A model generated the notes under the pieces. It made no database searches, had not been told where the DNA came from, and worked only from the letters and a program-made list of their open reading frames with translations. Both the position numbers and the translations under genes were made by a program. From NCBI GenBank assembly GCA_018269055.1, contig JAFDVI010000019.1, positions 186,001 through 250,000 of the forward strand: DNA of 64,000 nucleotides, written 5' to 3'. Shown in pieces: positions 35,537 through 46,918 of the stretch (its first letter is position 1; every line of letters begins with the position of its first letter). This DNA is from Acidobacteriota bacterium (GTDB lineage: Bacteria > Acidobacteriota > Blastocatellia > RBC074).

Positions 35537-36319
35537 TTAAAGCGTTCGCAAGTGAAAGCCGCCGTCCACATTGATGACTTCGCCGGTTGAGAAAGGGAAA
35601 TCTCCGCGAGCGATGGCGGCGACTGCGCGTCCCACATCTTCCGGCAATCCCCAACGGCGAATCGGCCACGCGCCATCGGCGATCAGCCTGTCGTACTTTT
35701 CCTTCACGCCTTCGGTCATATCGGTCGCGATGACGCCGGGGCGAACTTCGTAAACATTGATGCCGAATTCCGCCAAGCGTGCGGCGAACAAGGAAGTCAT
35801 CATCGCCAGGCCCGCTTTGGCGACGCAGTAATCTCCGCGATTGACCGAAGCCGTATAAGCCGAAACCGAAGTGATCGTCACAATGCGTGGCGAGCCGAAC
35901 AAACTGACGTTGCCGCTTTTCACCTGTTCGATCATCTGGTTGGCGACAGCTTGGGTCAGAAAGTACGGGCCTTTCAGATTGATGTTGATCAACCGGTCAA
36001 AGGATTCTTCGCCAGCTTCCAGAATGTCCGCGCGGACGTTTGGCGCAACGCCAGCGTTGTTCACCAGCAAATCAATTCGCCCGAAAGTGGCCAGAGTTTC
36101 TGCCACCAAACGCGCGCGGTTTTCAGCGGAAGCGACATCAGCGCGAACGGTGATGCCTTCACTGCCTGCCGCGCGAACGAGTTGCAAGCATTCATCCGCC
36201 GCCGCCGCGTTGCCCGCGTAATTGATGACCACAGCGTGGCCGAGTTTCGCCAGTTCGATTGCGATGCCTCGGCCAATGCCGCGCCCTGCGCCTGTGACGA
36301 TGGAAACCGGTCTGGTCAT
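35537..36319 (-). CDS. SDR-family dehydrogenase (3-oxoacyl/keto-acid reductase type)
   Basis: A 260-residue short-chain dehydrogenase. The nucleotide-binding motif TGAGRGIG is at 9-16, NNAG at about 87-90, and the active site has SVSAY followed by YCVAKAG (Ser-Tyr-Lys). The C-terminal GEVINVDGG is typical of classical SDRs. It is probably NAD(P)-linked. Its ATG overlaps the stop of the GH88 gene (ATGA), so the two are coupled; this points to oxidation or reduction of a uronate-derived keto sugar, as KduD-type enzymes do in unsaturated uronate catabolism (inference). Confidence 0.9.
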   Translation of the reverse strand: MTRPVSIVTGAGRGIGRGIAIELAKLGHAVVINYAGNAAAADECLQLVRAAGSEGITVRADVASAENRARLVAETLATFGRIDLLVNNAGVAPNVRADILEAGEESFDRLININLKGPYFLTQAVANQMIEQVKSGNVSLFGSPRIVTITSVSAYTASVNRGDYCVAKAGLAMMTSLFAARLAEFGINVYEVRPGVIATDMTEGVKEKYDRLIADGAWPIRRWGLPEDVGRAVAAIARGDFPFSTGEVINVDGGFHLRTL

Positions 36320-37587
36320 TTTTGCGCTCCGTCGGGGGAAGGCATCTCTTCTTCGGTAGGGCCGTCATTCCATGTTTTCGCCCAAGCTGGCAGCGAATCT
36401 TCGGGGTACGGTTTGACGATGGACGGCTTCATCTCGGCAGGCAATGTCGCTTCGCCCAGCACGTCCAGCGCCTTGTGCAAGGCTTCGACGAAAAAGTATT
36501 CGCCAAACAACACGGCTTCGTGAACGCCCAGGTTTTTGTGGATGTGATAGACGCCGCCGCTCAAAATGCCTTCAAAGCCCGGCGTCAGATTGCCCAGGTA
36601 TTTTTCGGAAAGCGTTTTTAACGAAGTCAGCGCGAAGTCTCGATACGAGCGCGCTTTCGTTTTGTCCGGCGTGACTTCGGCTAAATCCAGCAAACCCGAT
36701 GCGGCAATGGCACAAGCAGAAGTATCCACTTGCGATTTTGCAAGCGGGCCGCTTTCCGGCGCATCGTAATCCCACGGCGTGACACCATTGGCGGGCGTGT
36801 TTTCCAGATAGTAATCCGCGTTGAGCATCGCGGTTTGCAGGTAATCAATCTGCCCGCTTTGCAAAAACGACCGCGTGAACCCATACAACGACCACGCCAA
36901 ACCTCGGCTCCAACAGGAATCTCCGCGGTAGCCTTGATGCGTGGACTGGCGCAGGCATTCGCCTGTGTTCAAATCGAAAATGGCTTCGTGAGCAGTCGAA
37001 CCATCTCCGCGAACGATGGTTCGTCGAGTGGTTTGGCAATGTTTGTTGGCAATGTCCAGCAAATGATCGTCTTCGGTTTCGATCCCGGCGTGAAAAATCG
37101 TCCCGACGTTCATCATGATGTCAATGAACAGGGAAGCCGGTTCGACGAACGAACGCAGGTATTGCCCCTTTTCCATAAACCGCATCGCCATCGTTTTGCC
37201 TGCTTGAATCAGCAGCGGGCGGATGCGTTCAACCGGCCCGCCGAGTTCCAACCAGCGCAGATGCGTCGAAAAAAACAAAAAGCCCAGATCGTGAACCGCG
37301 CGGTCATATTGGCGTTGTTCCAGCGGCGTCGTATAACGAATTGCAGCGTTCAGCCAGTCCTCATCGCCAGTGGCTTCGGCGAAGATGAACATCATTCCCG
37401 GATAAAATCCATCGCACCAATGTGTCCAGCGTTTGCGATCCTGGCCGAACTTTCCGCCCACGGTGTACATCGGGTAATAATCCGCCGGGTATTTCTCCAG
37501 CAGGGAACTGACCTGATCCTGGGCAAAGCTAAACGCATTTTCCAGTGTTGTCAGCAGAGATTCTTGCTCGTGCATTGAGCTTGGCAT
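36316..37587 (-). CDS. GH88 unsaturated uronyl hydrolase
   Basis: A 423-residue (alpha/alpha)6-barrel glycosidase. Start chosen at ATG 37587, with GGAG six bases upstream; TTG 37602 is less likely. Typical motifs: [23 protein letters not shown] (catalytic-side aspartate), [19 protein letters not shown] (second aspartate) and [17 protein letters not shown]. There is no signal peptide, so it acts inside the cell on unsaturated oligosaccharides produced by polysaccharide lyases (family knowledge). It is translated with the SDR gene downstream, so together they may process the released 4-deoxy-keto-uronate (inference). Confidence 0.9.
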   Translation of the reverse strand: MPSSMHEQESLLTTLENAFSFAQDQVSSLLEKYPADYYPMYTVGGKFGQDRKRWTHWCDGFYPGMMFIFAEATGDEDWLNAAIRYTTPLEQRQYDRAVHDLGFLFFSTHLRWLELGGPVERIRPLLIQAGKTMAMRFMEKGQYLRSFVEPASLFIDIMMNVGTIFHAGIETEDDHLLDIANKHCQTTRRTIVRGDGSTAHEAIFDLNTGECLRQSTHQGYRGDSCWSRGLAWSLYGFTRSFLQSGQIDYLQTAMLNADYYLENTPANGVTPWDYDAPESGPLAKSQVDTSACAIAASGLLDLAEVTPDKTKARSYRDFALTSLKTLSEKYLGNLTPGFEGILSGGVYHIHKNLGVHEAVLFGEYFFVEALHKALDVLGEATLPAEMKPSIVKPYPEDSLPAWAKTWNDGPTEEEMPSPDGAQK

Positions 37588-37607
37588 TTTGGTCTCCAAC
37601 AATAAAG

Positions 37608-37640
37608 CGGCTGACAGCAGTCTGTAGCCGCTGTCAGCCG
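37608..37640. terminator. Hairpin between radical SAM and GH88 genes
   Basis: CGGCTGACAGC (37608-37618) pairs perfectly with GCTGTCAGCCG (37630-37640) across an 11-base loop. On the minus strand it ends just before the GH88 ribosome site and is followed by CTTTATTG, so it may limit read-through from the radical SAM gene. Confidence 0.55.
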
Positions 37641-37691
37641 TGAGTTTAAGGTACGGGTGATACCTCTTTTGTTTTTGGTTCAGGTAAACTT

Positions 37692-39731
<2,040 letters not shown>

Positions 39732-40965
39732 TCGCTCTCCTCAATTTTTTTTCTACTTGTGGGTTTACTTCAAAGCGCGCCCACCTGGGGGACACACATA
39801 ATGCAAAGTCAACTTCGCTCAGCTTTACTCAATCGCTATGCTCAGTTGGCCGATCTGTCTATCTAATTACTTGGAGACTTAGACCGGACTCAGAACTCTT
39901 AAAATGACGGTTTATGTTTTTGTAAGAGGGTAAATCTTCAAGCTGAAACCCAAGCATATACTGGGCCAGAAGAGCGTAGTTGAGAAAAGAAATTTTTATT
40001 GCCGGTCAAATCGCTCAGGATTTCGGGTAAACGGTTGATTGGCTTAGAGAAAAGTCTGGTGCTGGGAATCGGAGTTGTTCAAGAAATGTTGCCCTATTAT
40101 GCGAGTAAGTCAAAGTGGTGCTAATTTGTACCGAATTATCTAAGTCTCGCGACAGCCATCTGAGTCAAATAGAGGTAAAAACATTAGCCACCTTGTAAAG
40201 TGTAGCAAGATGACCTGTCATCTTACGGAAGCTGAAAATTGCCGAATCGAAATGACCACTGAGATAGACAGGAACCGGAAAGCCTTGCCTATCTTGGTGT
40301 CCAATTAAGCCTAACAGCCGGATGGAAAGATGGGGATTGTGTACGTATCCGTCTCCGACAAGGGCAAGGCATATAGGTTGTGGCTTTGATTGATTGCGCT
40401 TGCCGAAGCTTACGCATTCGCGTTGAAGTTGATTGCTGCACCCAGAATGCCAATGTCTGTCGGCGATTGACTGAAGACTTTCAGCCAGCGTGTGTGTCCC
40501 GCTGGGACAAAGATTTCAAAGCGTGGGGCAGTGCACGGGAAGTTATTGGTAATCGAATTGCGCAACTGACAGCTTCCCGTCAATTGAAAGCTCAGTGCAC
40601 TTTCCGCATCGTCGTACAAAATGCCGAAAAGCGTTCCCAGCATCGAAGCGCCGATGCCAAAATTGCTGCTGTTGTCTCGCTCTGCGAGTGGGCGGAAGCG
40701 AATCGGCAGATGATGAAGGCATCACAGGATGGGGCGGCCTTTACGTGTTTTGTGAGTGTGCAATGCCAGGCGATGGCATTTCAAGCGGATCCTGCTTGAC
40801 CGCTGTGGATTTGCAAAAGCCGGATTTTGGCTTTTCACGGATGTTGATTGGATTCAAAAAGAAGGCAGCTTGAATGGGCTAACTGGATACTTGATAATGC
40901 GTGCGCTTGTTCAAGAGGCATTCAAGATTCATGTATCAATTGAGAAGGAAGCGGCGGGCCAAGTG
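39732..40965. other. 1.2-kb region without a convincing gene
   Basis: The AT-richest long stretch of the window (notably about 39890-40240). It contains a perfect palindrome AAGATGAC-CT-GTCATCTT (40207-40224) and an imperfect stem AGATAG...CTATCT (about 40262-40295). The longest open frame (plus 40380-40799) has odd composition, no ribosome site, no domain and no signal peptide, and is rejected. The region must hold the promoters of the radical SAM gene (leftward) and the PHP gene (rightward); the rest may be decayed sequence or RNA. Confidence 0.5.
40207..40224. promoter_or_regulatory. 18-base perfect palindrome (operator-like)
   Basis: AAGATGAC (40207-40214), CT, GTCATCTT (40217-40224). 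The 2-base centre is too small for an RNA hairpin loop, so a dimeric DNA-binding protein is the more likely reader. It sits in the long gap between the radical SAM and PHP genes. Confidence 0.35.
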
Positions 40966-41781
40966 ATGTCGGAAACTCCGAAGATGATGCTCAACAGGAT
41001 GGTGGATATTCATTGCCACATTTTGCCGGAAACGGATGATGGTGCGACCTCGCTGGAAGAATCCGTGGCAATGTGTCGGGCGGCGGCGGCGGATGGAATC
41101 AAAACCATTATTGCGACGCCGCATATGTTTGATGGAGTTCACACCACGCCGGAACGAGAAGCCATTCGCCGCAGAATTGCCAGGGTCATGGAAGCAGCAG
41201 AAAGTTGCGTGCAGATCGTTCCCGGCGGAGAAGTTCGCTACAGTTACGAAATCTTCCAGGAAGCGGATGATCCGAACTCGCGCATTAAGCTGAACGGGAC
41301 TTCGTATATGTTGCTGGAGTTCCCGTTTCAATCTATCCCGCCGAACATTGAAATGACCATCTTTCAAATCTTGAACGCAGGTATCACGCCGGTCATCGCG
41401 CATCCCGAACGCAACAAACGCATCCAGCAAAATCCGAAAATCATTGCCGATCTGGTCGAACGCGGAGCTTTCGCGCAATTGGACGCGGGCAGTTTGACCA
41501 AAAGTTTCGGGCCGGATTCGTATCATTCGGCAAAGAAGATTCTGGAATCCGGCTTGGCGCATTTCATTGCGACGGACGCCCACCATCAGGACAAACGGCG
41601 TCCAATTTTGTCCGCTGCGGTCGCTGTTGCGGCAGAACTTGTCGGCGAAGATTATGCGCGAGCATTGGTGCAAGAAAACCCGGAGGCGCTCATTTATGAT
41701 CGCGCGATTCCCGTGCAGCCAGATCCTGATTTAGACACTTTGTTGGGACGCAAAAAGAGTTGGTTTGCATTTTGGAAGTAA
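40966..41781 (+). CDS. CpsB/YwqE-type PHP-family tyrosine phosphatase
   Basis: A 271-residue metal-dependent phosphatase of the PHP superfamily. ATG 40966 is chosen; ATG 40984, 40987 and 40999 are alternatives, and the frame open to 40756 is not supported by a ribosome site. Motifs: DIHCHILPETDDGA (metal site), IIATPHMFDGVHTT, GGEVRYSYEIF, PVIAHPERN and HFIATDAHHQDKRRP. This set matches CpsB-type protein-tyrosine phosphatases that regulate capsule or exopolysaccharide synthesis by dephosphorylating a BY-kinase (family knowledge). No capsule genes are nearby. Confidence 0.9.
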   Translation: MSETPKMMLNRMVDIHCHILPETDDGATSLEESVAMCRAAAADGIKTIIATPHMFDGVHTTPEREAIRRRIARVMEAAESCVQIVPGGEVRYSYEIFQEADDPNSRIKLNGTSYMLLEFPFQSIPPNIEMTIFQILNAGITPVIAHPERNKRIQQNPKIIADLVERGAFAQLDAGSLTKSFGPDSYHSAKKILESGLAHFIATDAHHQDKRRPILSAAVAVAAELVGEDYARALVQENPEALIYDRAIPVQPDPDLDTLLGRKKSWFAFWK

Positions 41782-41836
41782 ACTTCGGTCAATGCCGAAT
41801 ACGCGGCCTTGACCCTTTCACCGGAGAAATTGATTC

Positions 41837-43348
41837 GTGAATATCAAGCTTCGTTTTTACCTCAGAGCCGCCGCCAGCGTTGCGACGGCTCTGGTTTTGG
41901 TTGCGGTGTTTTCAGTCAGCCAGACTGGTGTGTCAGCCAAACCCCAATGGCAGTTGCTGAAATTGAAAAACGGCATGGACGTGATCGTCATTGAAAACCG
42001 TTCGGTGCCGCTGGTGACGGTCGAAGTTGCGGTGAAAAACGGCTCGTACACGGAACCTCCGGAATACAACGGCCTGTCGCATTTGTACGAACACATGTTT
42101 TTCAAATCGAACGAGCGGTCGAAAGCCGAAGGCTACAACGACCGCGCGGCGGAACTGGGCATGCTCAGCAACGCCCAAACCCGTGAAGAAGTCGTCAACT
42201 ACTACACCACGACAATCAACACCGGCTTGCGCGAAGCGATGGTTTTGATGAGCGACGCGTTGCGCTATCCGCTATTCGACAAACAGGAACTGGATCAGGA
42301 AATTCACGTCGTGATTGACGAACTGAACCAGCATTTGTCAAATCCGTTCAACTATTTGTTCGAGGCAACGAATCAGCGACTGTGGTACAAATATCCTTCG
42401 CGCAAACGCCCCGGTGGCGATCCGGAAACCGTCGCCAAAGCCACGCCGGAAATGATGCGCGTGATTCAAAAGAAATTTTACATCCCGAATAACTCGGCGC
42501 TGGTCGTGGCGGGCGATGTCAACGCGCAGGAAGTGTTCAAACTCGCCGGAGAGATTTTCGGTGATTGGCAGCGCAGCGAAGACCCGTTTGTCAAAGACCC
42601 GGTTCCGCGTCATCCGCCGCTGCCGAAGGATGATTCCGTGATCGTCAATCAGCCTGTCAATTCGGCAACCATTCAAATTTCCTGGGAAGGCCCTTCGACG
42701 GATTTGGATACGACGGCGACCTATGCGGCGGACGTGTTTTCTTTCGTCGTCAACCAGCCGAATTCGCAGTTTTCACATAATCTGGTGGACTCCGGACTGA
42801 TTACCAACGGCGGGTTGAACTATTACACGCAAAAGAACGTCGGGCCAATTTCGATTACCGCGCAAGCAACGCCCGACAAGCTCAAAGCCGCGCTCAAAGC
42901 CATCAGCACCGAGGTCAACAAATTCGATTCGCCGAATTACTTCAGTGATGACGAATTGCAATATGCGAAAACGTTGCTGGATGTGGATGAAATTTACGAC
43001 CGCGAAAAGCCGTCCGAATACGCGCACACGCTCAGTTTCTGGTGGGCCAGTTCCGGTCTGGATTATTTCGGGAATTATGGCGACAACCTGAACAAGGTCA
43101 CCCGCGAAGAGATCGCGCGCTACGTTCGCAAGTACATCAAAAACAAACCGCGCATCGTCGCCGTCCTGATTTCCGACGCCGATCAAAAACGAATTGGGCT
43201 GACCGAGGCGGATTTGGCATTCCGGCTTGATCCGGTTGGAGCCGCCGTCAGTGACAAAGCCGAACCCAAACCCGTTCAGGCGCCGAAAACGACCAGCAAA
43301 GGCGCTGCGGCGAAAAAGCCGGTTAGTAAAACGAAGCCGAAACCATAA
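41837..43348 (+). CDS. M16-family zinc peptidase, catalytic
   Basis: A 503-residue exported peptidase. GTG 41837 follows CCGGAG. Signal peptide about 1-34. The inverted zinc motif H82-x2-E85-H86 (SHLYEHMFFKS) is intact, and E162 in DELNQ lies 76 residues later, the usual spacing of the third ligand, so the site is complete. The second half (about 240-460) is the regulatory lobe. A basic, proline-rich tail (AAKKPVSKTKPKP) ends the protein. It is followed after 66 bases by a second M16 protein that lacks the zinc motif; such pairs form heterodimers (family knowledge). Confidence 0.93.
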   Translation: MNIKLRFYLRAAASVATALVLVAVFSVSQTGVSAKPQWQLLKLKNGMDVIVIENRSVPLVTVEVAVKNGSYTEPPEYNGLSHLYEHMFFKSNERSKAEGYNDRAAELGMLSNAQTREEVVNYYTTTINTGLREAMVLMSDALRYPLFDKQELDQEIHVVIDELNQHLSNPFNYLFEATNQRLWYKYPSRKRPGGDPETVAKATPEMMRVIQKKFYIPNNSALVVAGDVNAQEVFKLAGEIFGDWQRSEDPFVKDPVPRHPPLPKDDSVIVNQPVNSATIQISWEGPSTDLDTTATYAADVFSFVVNQPNSQFSHNLVDSGLITNGGLNYYTQKNVGPISITAQATPDKLKAALKAISTEVNKFDSPNYFSDDELQYAKTLLDVDEIYDREKPSEYAHTLSFWWASSGLDYFGNYGDNLNKVTREEIARYVRKYIKNKPRIVAVLISDADQKRIGLTEADLAFRLDPVGAAVSDKAEPKPVQAPKTTSKGAAAKKPVSKTKPKP

Positions 43349-43414
43349 TTTAGCTTCTTCTCCTGACACCGCACGAACGAGCTAAACATCATCGCCAACA
43401 AATCAGATTCAAAG

Positions 43415-44770
43415 ATGAAAACTAATATTCTGTCTGCCAAAACGATTTATGGTTATTTGAGCGCCGTATTGTTGGCGCTTTCGTTGTCTGTTTCTGCCTA
43501 CGCGCAGGCTGCCGCTCCGGCAAAAACTTCCGACTCGACCACCGATTTCACGCTGGCCAATGGGTTGAAAACGATTCATCGCCAGGTGACTGGCAATGAA
43601 GTCGTCGCCGTGCAAATTTACTTTCGCGGCGGAACGCGCAACATCACGGAAAAAAACGCAGGCATTGAAACGCTGTTGTTTGAAGTCGCCCAGCAGGGAA
43701 CCAAAAATTTCAGCAAAACCCAGATCAATCGCGAATTGTCGCGTATGGGAACCGTCATTGATTCCGCCGCCGGATACGATTTCAGCGTGATTGCCATGCG
43801 CTGTGTGCGGAAAAACTTTGATCGGTCGTGGGAGCTTTTGACCGACATCATTCTCAACCCGCTATTTGATGAAAAAGAAGTCGCGCTGGTTAAAGACCAG
43901 ATTCTGAATGGGCTGCGCCAGCAAAACGATAACCCCGAAACCTCCGTCGCCATTTTGAGCAACAAACTGCTCTTTTCTTCGCACCCGTATTTCAACTCGC
44001 CGGATGGCACGGTGGAATCCGTCAGCGCATTGACGCCTGCGGAGTTGAAAGCACATCACGCGAAAATTCTGGGTGCAGGAAGAATGGTTGCCGTGGTTGT
44101 CGGCAACATTACCTTGCCGGAAATCAAACAGAAGATCGAAACCAGCTTTGGCAAATTGGCAAAAGGCGATTACAAAAATGACGCGGTTCAATCCTTCGCC
44201 AAAGCTTCGACGCCTGAATTTCAAATCATCAATCGCCCCGTCGCCACCAACTACATTCGAGCGACGTTTGCCGCGCCGCCGCTGGATAATCCTGATTACC
44301 CGGCGTTTTCGGTGGCAATTGACATTCTCAGTCAGCTTTTCTTTCAGGAAGTCCGCGTTCGCCGCAACCTGAGTTACGGCGCGGATGCCACGCTGTTATC
44401 AAACCGCGCCAATTCCGGGTTTTTGTCGGTTACGACGCCCAAGCCAAATGAAACCATTCGCGTGATGTTCGAGCAGATTGACTTTATGCAGCGGCAAACG
44501 ATTCGCGAAGAAGGGTTGAATTCCATCGTCAGCGGATTTTTGACCAAGTATTACACGAAGCTGGAAACCAATGACGCACAGGCGGCGCGATTGGCGGAGT
44601 ATGAATTGCTCGGCGGAGATTGGCATCGTTTGCTGACCTGGATTGATGAAGTCAACAAGGTCAAACCGTCCGACATCACGCGCGTTTGCCGAACCTATCT
44701 GAAAAATTTCCACTTTGCCGTTGCGGGCGAACCGAGTCAGTTTGACCGGGATTTGTTTTTAAGCAGGTGA
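43415..44770 (+). CDS. M16-family protein, non-catalytic partner
   Basis: A 451-residue exported M16-fold protein with a signal peptide (about 1-30, YLSAVLLALSLSVSAYAQ). At the place of the zinc motif it reads IETLLFEVAQQG, with no histidines, so it should not bind zinc. The second lobe retains RRNLSYGADATLLSNRANSG, containing the Arg/Tyr pair that in heterodimeric M16 peptidases is supplied by the non-catalytic subunit to grip substrate (family knowledge). The two genes are probably one transcript. Substrates are unknown; small peptides in the periplasm are likely. Confidence 0.9.
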   Translation: MKTNILSAKTIYGYLSAVLLALSLSVSAYAQAAAPAKTSDSTTDFTLANGLKTIHRQVTGNEVVAVQIYFRGGTRNITEKNAGIETLLFEVAQQGTKNFSKTQINRELSRMGTVIDSAAGYDFSVIAMRCVRKNFDRSWELLTDIILNPLFDEKEVALVKDQILNGLRQQNDNPETSVAILSNKLLFSSHPYFNSPDGTVESVSALTPAELKAHHAKILGAGRMVAVVVGNITLPEIKQKIETSFGKLAKGDYKNDAVQSFAKASTPEFQIINRPVATNYIRATFAAPPLDNPDYPAFSVAIDILSQLFFQEVRVRRNLSYGADATLLSNRANSGFLSVTTPKPNETIRVMFEQIDFMQRQTIREEGLNSIVSGFLTKYYTKLETNDAQAARLAEYELLGGDWHRLLTWIDEVNKVKPSDITRVCRTYLKNFHFAVAGEPSQFDRDLFLSR

Positions 44771-44819
44771 GGCGGGTTAGGCGCAGGTCGGTTTCCGATT
44801 TCTAAACTTTTGAAAAACA

Positions 44820-44852
44820 AAGGCTACCAGGTTTTTGACGCCTTGTAGCCTT
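44820..44852. terminator. Hairpin after the M16 pair
   Basis: AAGGCTAC (44820-44827) and GTAGCCTT (44845-44852) with a 17-base loop. It lies 50 bases after the M16 stop and may end that transcript, although no T-run follows on the plus strand. Confidence 0.5.
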
Positions 44853-44920
44853 GGCCCCTGGGGAAACGGCAATGGTCGGCTTAATGCCTGACTCTAGCCA
44901 TCGCCATTGTGGCCATTAAA

Positions 44921-44939
44921 GAAACATTCGCAATGTTTC
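44921..44939. terminator. Tight perfect hairpin between M16 and umuC gene ends
   Basis: GAAACATT (44921-44928), loop CGC, AATGTTTC (44932-44939). T-rich sequence follows on the plus strand (TCATTTTCC). It lies between two convergent transcripts; it could be a terminator or a protein site. Confidence 0.45.
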
Positions 44940-45034
44940 TCATTTTCCAGAATTGGGCAGAGTTGCCGAGTACGCCAGTTTATTGAATCGCAGTTTGTTT
45001 CGCTGACCAGATTGCCGAAAAAACGAGTGCTGAG

Positions 45035-46303
45035 TCAGCAAACGACCTTTAACAGTTCATCCCACCGAGTCGTGTAACGAGGCGAACGGCGATTCATTTG
45101 CATCTGCCATTTGCCTTCGGAAATGTACATCCCGCATTGCACGGTTTCTCGCCCGTATCGTCGGTTCAGCCGATCCAGGTTGGCCATCAATTCGCGCATT
45201 CGTTCCGCCTTACCAGTTTCCCAAAGCGGCTGTGGAAATCCGTAATCCGGCACCAGATCGCCCAACATCACACCAGCTTTTTTGTAACGCAGACCTTTGC
45301 GAAAAATGGTGTCGAGCGCCTTGAAGGCGACAGCCTGAATTTCGTTGGTGATGTTGGTAAGCGGAGCCAGTTGCAGTGTCAACGAACCGGAATACTGCTC
45401 ATCCTCAAGTTTGTATTTATCTGTCAGCACGAACACAGTGATGATTCCCGCCAGCATTCGTTCTCGCCGCAGCTTTTCGGCGGCGCGAGCGACAAACATC
45501 GCCACGGCAGCCTTCAGATCGTCTTTGGAAGAAACCATTTCCCCGAACGAACGGGTCGAGTTAACGGCTCTGCGGGGTTGCGGGCAGGTGTCCAGCGTGT
45601 GGCATTGAGTGCCCCGAAGCTCGTGCGCCAATCGCAATCCCGTGATGTTCATATTGGTGCGAATCCATTCGTCGCGAGCTTCGCGCAAATCGAAAGCCGT
45701 GCGAATACCGTTGCCTTTCAGCTTCGCCGCCCAGCGATAACCGATCCCCCAAACTTCTTCAATCGGAGTTCGGCGAAGCGCCGCAACCTGCAACGAACGC
45801 GGCGTCAAATCAAACACGCCTTCCAATTCCGGCAAGGTTTTCGCGTGGTGACCGGCGACTTTGGAAAGTGTTTTTGTTGCGCCGATGCCCACGGAAACCG
45901 GAATACCCGTGAAACGATAAATCTTCGTTTTGATTGCGCGTCCCAGTTGTTCCAGCCCGGCGGAATCTTCCGCTTCCAGACTGATGAAGGCTTCGTCAAT
46001 TGAATAGCGTTCGACTTCGGGCGAAAAATCTTCCAGCACGCCCATCATTCGGTTGGAAAGATCGCCGTACAGTTCGTAATTGCTCGACAAAACATAAACG
46101 CCGTGGCGTTCGATGATATTGCGAACCTGAAACACTGGAACCGCCATTCGTATGCCCAGCTTTTTGGCTTCGTTCGAACGCGAAACGACGCAACCGTCGT
46201 TGTTTGACAGGACGACGGTTGGCTCGCCGCGCAATTTTGGATTGAAGGCGCGCTCGCAGGAAACGTAAAAGTTGTTGGCATCAATCAAGGCAACGGCTCT
46301 CAT
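45035..46303 (-). CDS. umuC: Y-family DNA polymerase V catalytic subunit UmuC
   Basis: A 422-residue translesion polymerase. Start chosen at ATG 46303, five bases after the umuD stop; longer reading upstream overlaps umuD. Active-site motifs: [16 protein letters not shown] (first aspartate), [15 protein letters not shown], and [12 protein letters not shown] (Asp-Glu pair). Then the helix-hairpin-helix [20 protein letters not shown] and the little-finger domain, with a UmuC-type C-terminal tail (about 350-422). It copies damaged DNA when bound to processed UmuD, and is normally SOS-induced. No LexA-type box was recognised upstream of the pair. Confidence 0.95.
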   Translation of the reverse strand: MRAVALIDANNFYVSCERAFNPKLRGEPTVVLSNNDGCVVSRSNEAKKLGIRMAVPVFQVRNIIERHGVYVLSSNYELYGDLSNRMMGVLEDFSPEVERYSIDEAFISLEAEDSAGLEQLGRAIKTKIYRFTGIPVSVGIGATKTLSKVAGHHAKTLPELEGVFDLTPRSLQVAALRRTPIEEVWGIGYRWAAKLKGNGIRTAFDLREARDEWIRTNMNITGLRLAHELRGTQCHTLDTCPQPRRAVNSTRSFGEMVSSKDDLKAAVAMFVARAAEKLRRERMLAGIITVFVLTDKYKLEDEQYSGSLTLQLAPLTNITNEIQAVAFKALDTIFRKGLRYKKAGVMLGDLVPDYGFPQPLWETGKAERMRELMANLDRLNRRYGRETVQCGMYISEGKWQMQMNRRSPRYTTRWDELLKVVC

Positions 46304-46308
46304 GGCGT

Positions 46309-46713
46309 TCAGTGTTTGGTCAGCGACCACATCACGCGGCCCCAAATCTCGCAGTTTTCGGTCAACTCTACGCCTGGCTGATCCGGTTCAGATGAATAGA
46401 GCCAGAAGCTGTGTTCGCGTTTTCTCAAAAGCCGCAATACGAACTGGCTTTCGACAATCGCCAGCACCAGATCGCCGTCGCGGCAATCTTCGGCGCGATC
46501 AATGATCAGAATGTCTCCGTTGAAAATGCGATCCCCGGCCATGGAATCGCCGCTGACCTGGACAAAGAACGTCGTCGCCGGATGAGGCGTCAAGCGCTGA
46601 TTCAAATCCAGCGGACGGTGAAGGTAATCATCTGCGGGCGAAGGAAAACCGGAATGCAGTCCATCGCTCAGGGTGGTTTGTTCCGTTGGAACCTGAAGCT
46701 CAATCGGAGTCAT
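46309..46713 (-). CDS. umuD: UmuD-like S24 protein with altered catalytic lysine
   Basis: A 134-residue UmuD homologue. Start chosen at ATG 46713 with GAGAGG upstream. Sequence around the self-cleavage site, [11 protein letters not shown] (20-30), lines up with E. coli CGFPSPAADY, giving a predicted Ser21-Gly22 scissile bond. The nucleophile is S57 in VSGDSM. The general-base lysine (K97 in E. coli, EFTVKKL) aligns with R94 here (QFVLRLL); K98 is four residues away. Unless K98 substitutes, self-cleavage should be blocked or slow (inference). It is directly upstream of and coupled with umuC. Two other S24 family traits, LIIDRAE and DGDLVLAIV, are intact. Confidence 0.9.
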   Translation of the reverse strand: MTPIELQVPTEQTTLSDGLHSGFPSPADDYLHRPLDLNQRLTPHPATTFFVQVSGDSMAGDRIFNGDILIIDRAEDCRDGDLVLAIVESQFVLRLLRKREHSFWLYSSEPDQPGVELTENCEIWGRVMWSLTKH

Positions 46714-46918
46714 GTTTGCCTCTCGAAAGTTGTGGGGGCACGGATAAAGTTTGCGAAACGGAATGTACCACAGGTGAAACATTTGTCGAAAGCCTCTACG
46801 AAAAGAGCTTCAGGCTGAAAACATTCTTTCCATTGTTTGACAATCCAGGGAGGCCGAAAGAAGATTCGGTTGCTTCACGAAACACCATTTTCACACTCAA
46901 CAGGGAAGGTTCGATTCG

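Noticed and set aside
39890-40340. c-di-GMP riboswitch or similar in the gap before the PHP gene
   Set aside because: Partial GC-rich words were noticed but the conserved core sequences of known riboswitches were absent.
40380-40799. A 139-residue open frame in the large gap
   Set aside because: No ribosome site, no domain or signal peptide, and odd composition (many Cys, Gln and Arg without pattern).
46714-46918. LexA/SOS box upstream of umuD
   Set aside because: No CTGT-N8-ACAG, GAAC-N4-GTTC or GTTC-N7-GTTC word could be read in the divergent gap with PSD1.
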